Below are positions 29,111 to 36,789 of a stretch of DNA of 38,143 nucleotides, in pieces; within the stretch, counting starts at the first letter, position 1, and each line of letters opens with the position of its first letter. The notes under the pieces are model-generated. The model ran no database searches. It saw only the letters and a list, made by a program, of their open reading frames with translations, and had not been told where the DNA came from. This DNA is from Deltaproteobacteria bacterium (lineage in GTDB: Bacteria; Desulfobacterota; GWC2-55-46; UBA9637), in assembly GCA_016200645.1 (NCBI GenBank), contig JACQEJ010000056.1, forward strand, positions 1-38,143, read 5' to 3'. The translations under genes and the position numbers were made by a program.

Positions 29111-29859
29111 GAAACACCCTGCCGGAACTACCCAAAAAGAGTAAACATGCTGCGGCTATGCCCGGCGATTCACTTTGTCTTTTGTGCCGCTGCAGAATCA
29201 AAGAGAATACGCTTTTTTCCGACCTTACCGATGAACAGCTTGACATCTTTAAGGATGCGGTTACCACCTCATTTTATAAGAAAAAAGATGTAATATTTGT
29301 GGAGGGAGGCCCCTGTCCCGGTTTTTATGTTGTAAAATCAGGCAGAGTAAAACTCATCAAAACCTCAAAGGATGGGAAGGAGCAGATTATAAAGATACTT
29401 CAGCCCGGGGAACTCCTCGGCATGGAGACATTTTATAACGGCAAGAGCTATGCCAACACAGCAATGGCAATGGACGACTGCGAGCTCTGTTTTATAGAAA
29501 AAGGCGCATTCTTCAGGATAATCGGAGAACATCCCTCAATTGCAAAAAAGATAATCGTTGCTTTAAGCAAAGAGCTTGACCATGCCTATTCAAAGATAGG
29601 GAGCATGGGGCTTATGAATGCGCGGGAAAAGATGGCGCATCTCCTTAATACGCTTGCAAGCGAATACGGCATTAAGGAAAACGGCAGGATACAATTGAAT
29701 CTCTCCCTTTCAAGGCTTGAGATAGCAGAGCTTCTGGGCATAACCCAGGAGACAGCCATCCGCCTCTTAAAGGGCTTTAAAGACGACGGCATCATCGAGA
29801 TCAAACGGAAAGAGATTATTATAAAATCGCCTGCCAAGCTGGAGGCGCTGGGCGAGTAA
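29107..29859 (+). CDS. Crp/Fnr family regulator with N-terminal Cys cluster
   Basis: cNMP-binding fold VVKSGRVKLIKTSKDGKEQIIKILQPGELLG; HTH SRLEIAELLGITQETAIRLLKGFKDDGII; N-terminal CLLCRC; ATGA overlap with torD-like gene. Confidence 0.9.
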   Translation: MRNTLPELPKKSKHAAAMPGDSLCLLCRCRIKENTLFSDLTDEQLDIFKDAVTTSFYKKKDVIFVEGGPCPGFYVVKSGRVKLIKTSKDGKEQIIKILQPGELLGMETFYNGKSYANTAMAMDDCELCFIEKGAFFRIIGEHPSIAKKIIVALSKELDHAYSKIGSMGLMNAREKMAHLLNTLASEYGIKENGRIQLNLSLSRLEIAELLGITQETAIRLLKGFKDDGIIEIKRKEIIIKSPAKLEALGE

Positions 29860-30010
29860 TACCCTCCCTTTCCCTTCTAATCGGGGAACAGAAAATCCTT
29901 GATAAAATGGCCTGAGAATTACATTTGAGACATAAAATCGCCTTTCCCAGCAATCTGACTTTTAGTTAGGTTTCTGATACACATGGAAAACAGGTCAGGC
30001 ATCTTGCCTG

Positions 30011-30035
30011 CCAGAAAATGCTTTGCATTTTCTGG
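30011..30035. repeat. Perfect hairpin upstream of gph
   Basis: CCAGAAAATGC-TTT-GCATTTTCTGG (11-bp stem), preceded by CAGGCA-TCT-TGCCTG. Confidence 0.75.
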
Positions 30036-30095
30036 GTTAATCCGAGGCAGAATCTATCAGGGGCTCGGCTATTTTCACGCAGGATTCAGGATGAA

Positions 30096-30740
30096 ATGTT
30101 TAAAGCAGATTTAATCATCTTTGATTTGGACGGCACGCTTATTGATTCCAGCGAGGATATTGCCTGGGCTGTAAATAAAATGCTCGGGGATATGGGGCTT
30201 GAGAAGCTGTCGTATCAGGCGGTAAAAGACCGGATCGGCTGGGGTGTAAAGATGCTCCTCCAGAAGATATTGCCTGTGGAAAAACATGATCTTCTGGAAG
30301 AGGCCAGAAATATATTTATGGGATATTACAGCAGCCATCTCTTAGTAAAGACAAAGCTGTATCCCGAAGTCATGGAAGTGCTTAAGCGCTTTAAAAATAA
30401 AAAGCTCGCCGTAGCAACAAACAAGCCATTGAACTTAACAGAAAAGATTTTGGACGGATTTAATATCTCTGATTATTTTAAGAAGGTAGTCGGTGGGGAT
30501 GGCGTGCAAAATAAAAAGCCGTCGCCGGAGGCTATAGAGGCAATTCTCAGAGAACTGAAGGTTTTGCCAGGGGAGGCTGTTTTTATAGGGGACAGCCGGA
30601 TAGATGTTGAGGCCGGAAAGAATGCGGGTGTCATCGCCATAGGGGCTGCCTATGGCTTCAGGGGAAGACAGGAATTGGAAGAAGCAGGGGCAGATGTGAT
30701 AGTAGAGGATATAAAGGAGCTCATCTCGTTATGCATATAG
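30096..30740 (+). CDS. gph: HAD phosphatase, phosphoglycolate phosphatase-like
   Basis: IIFDLDGTLIDSSEDI, VATNKPLNLT, KPSPEAIEAIL, VFIGDSRIDVEAGKNAG. Confidence 0.88.
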   Translation: MFKADLIIFDLDGTLIDSSEDIAWAVNKMLGDMGLEKLSYQAVKDRIGWGVKMLLQKILPVEKHDLLEEARNIFMGYYSSHLLVKTKLYPEVMEVLKRFKNKKLAVATNKPLNLTEKILDGFNISDYFKKVVGGDGVQNKKPSPEAIEAILRELKVLPGEAVFIGDSRIDVEAGKNAGVIAIGAAYGFRGRQELEEAGADVIVEDIKELISLCI

Positions 30741-31906
30741 CAAACATAAAGACAGAGATATTAAATTTTCTCGACAGCCTTAAGAACAGACTTTTTTCCT
30801 TGAGCTGCGATTTTTATCATAATCCTGAAACAGGCTTGAAGGAATACAAAACATCCGCTGCCTGCGTTGCCATCCTGGAAGAATTCGGCTTTACAGCGGA
30901 TAAAGCCGTTGCGGGGCTTGAGACTGCATTCAAGGCTGCTTTTGGAAATGGAAGGCCGGCGATTGCCTTTCTTGTAGAAATGGATGCCTTGCCTCAAATC
31001 GGCCACGGCTGCGGACATAATATTTCAGGGGTTGCATCCCTTGGCGCCGCAATTGCAGTCTCTCAGGCGATTCCAAAGATAGGCGGAAACGTTGTTGTGC
31101 TCGGCACGCCTGCAGAGGAGATCGGCGTAGGAAAGATTGCCATGATAAAGGCAGGGCTTTTTAACGGGCTTGACTGCGCAATGATGACGCATCCATCTTC
31201 AAAGAGGATGGTTACCAGAATCTTCCTCGGCCTTATAAGGCTCAACCTCCATTTTAAAGGCAGGGCAAGTCATGCCTCAGCATATCCTGAGGAGGGGATA
31301 AACGCCCTGGATGCGGTTATCCAGACGTTTAATTCCATAAGCGCATTAAGGCAGCAGCTAAGAAGCGATGTCAGAATTCATGGGATTATAACAGACGGCG
31401 GAGTTGCGCCCAATATACTTCCTGAAAAGGCGTCGGCAAGCTTTTATGTAAGGGCAAAGGATCTGGATGAGCTCTATGCTGTGAAAGAAAAGGTCTTAAA
31501 CTGCGCACGGGGGGCTGCTCTGGCAACAGGCTGTCAATTGACCGTAGAGGAAGGCTCTGATATAAATGCGCCTTTAAAGATAAACAAGGCATTGGCAGAT
31601 ACCTACAGGAGGCAATTGGAATTTCTTGGCCTGAGAGAAGATGATTTCCCTATGGATAAAAATGCCGGCTCTTCTGATATCGGAAATGTATCACAGGTAT
31701 TGCCCACAATCCATCCTCATATCCTGCTCAAAAGAGGCATCAATATTCATACAAAGGAATTTGCAGATGCAACGATTGCTGCGGATGGCGAAAATGCCAT
31801 TATGGAAGGCGCCCGATGTCTGGCATTGACGGCGGCAGAGTTGATTTCAGATAAAGCGCTCCTCGAGAATGTGAAAAGAGATTTTTCAGACGGCGGCGGG
31901 GTCTGA
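30731..31906 (+). CDS. M20 family metallopeptidase/amidohydrolase
   Basis: EMDALPQIGHGCGHNISGVASLGAA, GTPAEEIGVGKIAMIKAGLF, GRASHASAYPEEGINALDAV. Confidence 0.92.
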   Translation: MHIANIKTEILNFLDSLKNRLFSLSCDFYHNPETGLKEYKTSAACVAILEEFGFTADKAVAGLETAFKAAFGNGRPAIAFLVEMDALPQIGHGCGHNISGVASLGAAIAVSQAIPKIGGNVVVLGTPAEEIGVGKIAMIKAGLFNGLDCAMMTHPSSKRMVTRIFLGLIRLNLHFKGRASHASAYPEEGINALDAVIQTFNSISALRQQLRSDVRIHGIITDGGVAPNILPEKASASFYVRAKDLDELYAVKEKVLNCARGAALATGCQLTVEEGSDINAPLKINKALADTYRRQLEFLGLREDDFPMDKNAGSSDIGNVSQVLPTIHPHILLKRGINIHTKEFADATIAADGENAIMEGARCLALTAAELISDKALLENVKRDFSDGGGV

Positions 31907-32755
31907 TTTCAAAGAAACAAGGGCCTTTTCCATTGCATCTTCCCAATCTTTGCCGTTTTTCTTGAGTGTTTTTAATTGCCTCTTCAACTTCTTTGCGCTA
32001 TCCAGCCTTTCCTTCCCAGTTGGGTCGTCCCGAAGGCACCGGGCCTTGGAACCGCTCATTAAAAAATCGTTGATGGCTGATAGCGAGCGGTTATAATAAA
32101 GCTCCTTTTCCTCTCTGCTTAGCGCCCATCTGGATGTAGAGGAGAGCATATCCAGCATGCTGTGCCACTGGTTTATCCTGTGGATGAGAAGAATGCTGGA
32201 AAAGATGGTCTTATTGGCCCTGAAGGGCAAAGGGGTGTCTTCCAGTATGTTTTTTAAAAGATTGTCATTTTCCCGATGAACCTCTTTTGACATTTTGGCG
32301 GGAAACCTCCAGACATTTTTATCAACCAATGCGTCAAACCGGAGTTCCCAGTATGTGTGTCTCAAAATCCTGCTGGAAAATGATTGAATAAATTTCTGCG
32401 GGATATAATAATTGTGGGCGATGGTATCTGCTGCCAGATGGCTTAAATATCCATAGGCAAAGGCCTTCTGCGGCTCGGCTTGCGCGCCTTTGAGAATTTT
32501 AAGCCCGACCCGCCAGTTATGACAGTGTTTGAGTTTTTTTGTTAAATTTTTTCCAACAACTATGTCAGCGCTGATATTGCCGTAGAGGTAATCGTACGGA
32601 AACTTTGATAAGAGCCCTTGCAAAAAGGGGGGAAGGGATTTAAGATGATCAAGTATATCCCGGCCAAGCTCCAGATGGGTTGCCGGGCCCCAGGCAAATG
32701 CATTATCAGGGGTGAAGATAAGAAGCAAGAAGATGCAAGCGGATAAAAGATACAT
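31886..32755 (-). CDS. Zinc-dependent phospholipase C-like exported protein
   Basis: Signal peptide ending AFA before WGPATHLELG; AYGYLSHLAADTIAHNYYIP, HTYWELRFDALVD. Confidence 0.8.
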   Translation of the reverse strand: MYLLSACIFLLLIFTPDNAFAWGPATHLELGRDILDHLKSLPPFLQGLLSKFPYDYLYGNISADIVVGKNLTKKLKHCHNWRVGLKILKGAQAEPQKAFAYGYLSHLAADTIAHNYYIPQKFIQSFSSRILRHTYWELRFDALVDKNVWRFPAKMSKEVHRENDNLLKNILEDTPLPFRANKTIFSSILLIHRINQWHSMLDMLSSTSRWALSREEKELYYNRSLSAINDFLMSGSKARCLRDDPTGKERLDSAKKLKRQLKTLKKNGKDWEDAMEKALVSLKSDPAAV

Positions 32756-32790
32756 ACAGAAATATTACAGCAAAAGAGGCGGGATGTAAA

Positions 32791-32820
32791 CCCCCATACC
32801 AACTTATTTTGGTGTGGAGG
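32791..32820. repeat. Diverged relative of the 17054-17158 hairpin
   Basis: CCCCCATACCAA-CTTATT-TTGGTGTGGAGG, preceded by GTAAA as at 17050-17053. Confidence 0.75.
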
Positions 32821-32834
32821 TAAAGGAGATTGCC

Positions 32835-33554
32835 GTGACTGACAATAAAACCCCTGGCAAAAATTTGGCGAACGACATCAGAAATTATCTGCTCTGCCTG
32901 AAAGAGATCGGTATAGAGGAATTGCCTATACAAAAGCCAAAAGTCAAGAGTCGGAAGTCAGAAGATAGGCCGGGGTTTTTAGCCTTAACCCTTGAATCTA
33001 TCCGAGAGGAGCTTGGCGATTGCAAGAGGTGTAAGCTTCATAAGCAAAGGACTAATATTGTTTTTGGCGTCGGCAATCCCGATGCCAGCCTTGTCTTTGT
33101 TGGCGAAGGTCCGGGCGAGGATGAAGACCTGCAGGGGGAGCCTTTTGTGGGAAAGGCGGGCCGGCTTTTAACAAGGATAATCGAGGCAATGGGGTTGGAG
33201 CGAAAAGATGTTTACATCTGCAATGTGGTAAAATGCAGGCCGCCTGGGAATCGCAATCCGGAGCCTGATGAGATAGCGGCATGCAGGCCGTTTCTGGAAA
33301 AGCAGATTGACGCAATAAAACCAAAGATAATTGTTGCCCTGGGAACCCACGCTGCCCAAACGCTTTTGAATACCACCGAAAAGATAACCGCGCTTCGTGG
33401 AAAGTTTTGCCGGTATCGGGACGGCATTCGGATTATGCCGACATTTCACCCTTCCTATCTTCTGAGAAATGAGGGCAAAAAAAAAGAGGTGTGGGAGGAT
33501 ATGAAGACGGTTATGAAGGCGCTGGAACGGAAAAGCACGGTAGATTCTCCTTGA
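32835..33554 (+). CDS. Family 4-like uracil-DNA glycosylase
   Basis: [88 protein letters not shown] start with AAAGGAG. Confidence 0.93.
   Translation: MTDNKTPGKNLANDIRNYLLCLKEIGIEELPIQKPKVKSRKSEDRPGFLALTLESIREELGDCKRCKLHKQRTNIVFGVGNPDASLVFVGEGPGEDEDLQGEPFVGKAGRLLTRIIEAMGLERKDVYICNVVKCRPPGNRNPEPDEIAACRPFLEKQIDAIKPKIIVALGTHAAQTLLNTTEKITALRGKFCRYRDGIRIMPTFHPSYLLRNEGKKKEVWEDMKTVMKALERKSTVDSP
32932..32966 (+). repeat. Heptameric island inside the UDG N-terminal region
   Basis: AAAAGCC AAAAGTC AAGAGTC GGAAGTC AGAAGAT. Confidence 0.8.
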
Positions 33555-33624
33555 CAAATATCTCAAAGGAGATTAAGTTTTGAGCGGATGGTAAAGGGGC
33601 TGTTGCCCCTAAAGAGAGGCGCTC

Positions 33625-34356
33625 ATGAGACGACAATCATCCTTTCTTGCGCTGGCGATAAGTTTATTTATTGTCGGGTGCGCAAATCTTAAGCAGGAGC
33701 AATCATTAAAGGATATCAACTCGCGATTGGCTGAATTGGAACAAGCACAGTCTAAAACCAACGCAAGCCTTGAAGAAGTGAATAATAAATTTCTCCTGCT
33801 GCAGGAACAGGTTACAGCCAACAAAAATGGGGTTGAAGAGCTGAAGGCTATGGCGGTTCCTGTAATTCCGCCTGAAGATCTTAAGGTTGTTAAACTTGAG
33901 GGCGAAGAAACAAAGAAGGAGACTGCCAAAAAAGAAGAGATAGAAAAGCAATCTTCCATCAAAAAAACAGAATATCTGCCTGGCCCGGAAGCGCTTTATA
34001 ATGAGGCGCAAAACCTGTTTATAGCCGGCAGATTGTCTGAATCGGTTGATAAATTTTCAAATTTTATTTTGCATTATCCCAAACATAGGCTGGCAAACAA
34101 TGCCCAGTACTGGATTGGAGAGGCGTACTATTCTCAGAGGGACTATCAAAAGGCGTTGCTGGAATTTAAGAAGGTCGTGGATAATTATCCGAATGAAAAT
34201 AAGGCCCCGGATGCGCTTCTCAAAATAGGTTTTTCTTATCTGGAGCTGGGTAGCAGAGAAAAGGCATTAGAGATGTTAAAAACGGTTATGGAACAATATC
34301 CTGCATCCGAGGCGGCAGCAAAGGCAAGAGCAAAGCTGCAGGAGATCCAAAAATAG
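33625..34356 (+). CDS. ybgF: Tol-Pal system protein YbgF/CpoB (TPR lipoprotein)
   Basis: Lipobox LFIVGC, coiled coil, TPRs: ALYNEAQNLFIAGRLSESVDKFSNFILHYPKHRLANNAQYWIGEAYYSQRDY. Confidence 0.9.
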   Translation: MRRQSSFLALAISLFIVGCANLKQEQSLKDINSRLAELEQAQSKTNASLEEVNNKFLLLQEQVTANKNGVEELKAMAVPVIPPEDLKVVKLEGEETKKETAKKEEIEKQSSIKKTEYLPGPEALYNEAQNLFIAGRLSESVDKFSNFILHYPKHRLANNAQYWIGEAYYSQRDYQKALLEFKKVVDNYPNENKAPDALLKIGFSYLELGSREKALEMLKTVMEQYPASEAAAKARAKLQEIQK

Positions 34357-34376
34357 ACTGCTTAAGGAGGGGTAAA

Positions 34377-35600
34377 ATGAAGGGGAAACTGTTTTTAGCA
34401 TTATTCGTCTGTTTATCGGTTTTTTTCATGCATAACCATGTTTTTGCCGAAGAACAGGAAAAGAAGGCAGCCGATGATAAAAAGGCAACTCCCCAAGCAT
34501 CCTGGGTGCGTCGTGGAGATATCCCCCGACAACCTGAAGACGGAGAGTATACGGTTCGGGAAGGAGACACACTCTGGGATATATCCAATAGCTTCTTAAA
34601 AGACCCGTTCAAGTGGCAAAACCTTTGGAAGGAAAATCCATCTATTATCAATCCTCATCTTATTTATCCGGGCAACAAAATCAGGCTATTCCCCCCTGCG
34701 CCGGTGGAGGCAGGAGAAAAGGGAAAAGAGGCTGGCGTAGAGGCTGCGCCCGCGGTTCCGGAAGGGCTGCCGGTTGAGAAATTGCAAAAGCCGGAGGAAA
34801 CGTCTCCTGTAATGCCGAAGGCAGAAGAGGAAAAACCGAAAGAAGAGAAGGCGGAGGCGCAACCTCCCCAGCCTCCTGTTGCAGAAAAACCTGCGCCACT
34901 GCCGGAGATTGTGAAGATCTCCTCCACCATGATGGAAAGGCACGGCTTGATATCTGCTCAAGACAAAGAAGGGATAGGGGTTATTGTAGGCTCCCGGGAA
35001 GAAAAACTCCTGCTGTCTCAGGGTGATATTGTCTATATCTCTCTTGCCAAAGGAACAGAGGTAAAGGCTGGCGATAAATTTACTATCTTTACCATTGCCA
35101 ACGAGGTGAAACACCCTGTAACCAAAGAGCCTATAGGGTTTTTGACCGATACCTTGGGCATCCTGGAGGTTACCAGTGTTGAGCCGGATGGTGTAATTGC
35201 TGCAACAATAGAGAGATCGTATAAAGAGATAATCAAGGGGGCAAGGCTTAAACCCTATGAACCGCCTGTTCGGGAGGTAGTGGTAAAAAAGGCTGAGAAG
35301 GGTGTAGACGGGCTCATTATTGAATCACTGGAAGGCAAGGAGGGATCAGCAGAAAATGATATAGTCTATCTGGATAAAGGGAAAAATAATGGCCTTGATG
35401 TAGGAAATGTCATGGATATCTTCAGGCCGACTACTATGATAGCCGACCCAATGTCTAAAGAGAAAAAGGCAATCACCTTCCCGCCCACAGAGTTGGGAAG
35501 GCTTGTAATAATCAGCGTAGAAGATAATACATCCGCCGCATTTATCACAAAGAGTAAACAAGCCATCTATAAAGGAGACAGGGTGAAGACGGCAGAATAA
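34377..35600 (+). CDS. LysM peptidoglycan-binding exported protein
   Basis: Signal peptide; YTVREGDTLWDISNSFLKDPFKWQNLWKENPSIINPHLIYPGNKIRL; Pro/Glu-rich linker; SD AAGGAGGGG. Confidence 0.88.
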   Translation: MKGKLFLALFVCLSVFFMHNHVFAEEQEKKAADDKKATPQASWVRRGDIPRQPEDGEYTVREGDTLWDISNSFLKDPFKWQNLWKENPSIINPHLIYPGNKIRLFPPAPVEAGEKGKEAGVEAAPAVPEGLPVEKLQKPEETSPVMPKAEEEKPKEEKAEAQPPQPPVAEKPAPLPEIVKISSTMMERHGLISAQDKEGIGVIVGSREEKLLLSQGDIVYISLAKGTEVKAGDKFTIFTIANEVKHPVTKEPIGFLTDTLGILEVTSVEPDGVIAATIERSYKEIIKGARLKPYEPPVREVVVKKAEKGVDGLIIESLEGKEGSAENDIVYLDKGKNNGLDVGNVMDIFRPTTMIADPMSKEKKAITFPPTELGRLVIISVEDNTSAAFITKSKQAIYKGDRVKTAE

Positions 35601-35601
35601 A

Positions 35602-35671
35602 AGAGGCTATAGGTGATAGGCTCTGGGCTATAGGTTTTCCTATTGCCTCTTGCCAATTACCTATAGCCTAA
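35602..35671 (+). repeat. Heptameric inverted island (10 units), lysM-dprA spacer
   Basis: AGAGGCT ATAGGTG ATAGGCT CTGGGCT ATAGGTT TTCCTAT TGCCTCT TGCCAAT TACCTAT AGCCTAA. Confidence 0.95.
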
Positions 35672-35679
35672 TTATTTCT

Positions 35680-36675
35680 ATGGCATCTGACATAAAACAC
35701 TGGCTTGCGCTCGGAAGGGTAAAAGGGGTAGGCGCGATAACTTATAAAGCGCTCATTCATGAATTGAAAGAGCCGGCTGCCGTATTTGAGGTGTCGGAAA
35801 AAAGACTTGAACAGATTCAAGGCATCGGGAAAAATATCGCGTCAGCGATACGATCATTCAATGACTGGGCCTGGGTGGAAAAAGAGGCGGCCCTCATCAA
35901 AAAACATGATGTCCGGTTTTTGACGGTTAAAGATGCGGATTATCCCGATGCGCTCCGTTCCATGCCTGACCCTCCGCCGTATCTGTATGTCAAGGGGCAC
36001 ATCAACAAACAAGACGACTATGCGGTTGCCGTGGTCGGCACAAGAAATCCCACGCAATACGGAATCTCCGCAGCGGAAGATATTTCCAGAGCGTTGGCAG
36101 GCGCAGGAATCACCATTGTAAGCGGCATGGCGCGGGGCATAGATTCGGTTGCGCACATGGGCGCGATTGCAGGCAATGGAAGAACCATAGCGGTTTTGGG
36201 CAGCGGCATTGATATAATCTATCCGCCGGAAAATAAAAAGTTGTATGAAGATATTGCGGCAAACGGCGCAGTGGTGTCTGAGTTTCCTTTCGGAACCAAG
36301 CCTGTTGCAACAAACTTCCCCCAGAGAAACCGTATCATAAGCGGCCTTGTAAAAGGCGTACTTGTTATAGAGGCATCGGAGAAAAGCGGCTCGCTTATCA
36401 CCGCGCAATTGGCTCTTGATTATGGGAGGGATGTGTTCGCCCTGCCGGGCAATACCACATCGCTTAAAAGCAAAGGGACAAATAAGCTCATAAAAAACGG
36501 CGCAAAGTTGGTGGAGGATGCAGGGGATATTTTAGAGGAGATGTCAATATCCGTAGGGGCAGGTTTTAAACCTGCCCCTATCATTAATATCCCGCCCAAT
36601 CTTTCATCCGAAGAAGAAAAAATTATCGGCCTTCTTGACGAACCGTGTTTTATTGATACTTGGATATGGAATTAA
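35680..36675 (+). CDS. dprA: DNA processing protein DprA, C-terminus frameshifted
   Basis: VVGTRNPTQYGISAAEDISRALAGAGITIVSGMARGIDSVAHMGAI, VLGSGIDIIYPPENKKLY, FPQRNRIISGLVKGVLVIEA. Confidence 0.93.
   Translation: MASDIKHWLALGRVKGVGAITYKALIHELKEPAAVFEVSEKRLEQIQGIGKNIASAIRSFNDWAWVEKEAALIKKHDVRFLTVKDADYPDALRSMPDPPPYLYVKGHINKQDDYAVAVVGTRNPTQYGISAAEDISRALAGAGITIVSGMARGIDSVAHMGAIAGNGRTIAVLGSGIDIIYPPENKKLYEDIAANGAVVSEFPFGTKPVATNFPQRNRIISGLVKGVLVIEASEKSGSLITAQLALDYGRDVFALPGNTTSLKSKGTNKLIKNGAKLVEDAGDILEEMSISVGAGFKPAPIINIPPNLSSEEEKIIGLLDEPCFIDTWIWN
36554..36580. repeat. Perfect palindromic element inside dprA
   Basis: TAGGGGCAGGTTT-T-AAACCTGCCCCTA, 13-bp arms; translated as VGAGFKPAP. Confidence 0.93.
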
Positions 36676-36728
36676 AAGGGCTTATTGCACAGCAGGCTGG
36701 AAAACAATTTGTAAGAAAGGGGTAAATA

Positions 36729-36784
36729 CAAGATTCAAGTTTTAAGATGCAAGATTCAAGTTTTTTCTTGCAACTTGCAACTAT
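36729..36784 (+). repeat. Heptameric inverted island, dprA-topA spacer
   Basis: CAAGATT CAAGTTT TAAGATG CAAGATT CAAGTTT TTTCTTG CAACTTG CAACTAT; same CTTGCAA word as the 2178-2240 island. Confidence 0.93.
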
Positions 36785-36789
36785 TTTTT

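Noticed and set aside
31886-31906. 21-bp convergent overlap of M20 peptidase and phospholipase-like genes
   Set aside because: Short tail-to-tail overlaps are common; no hairpin or special signal seen.
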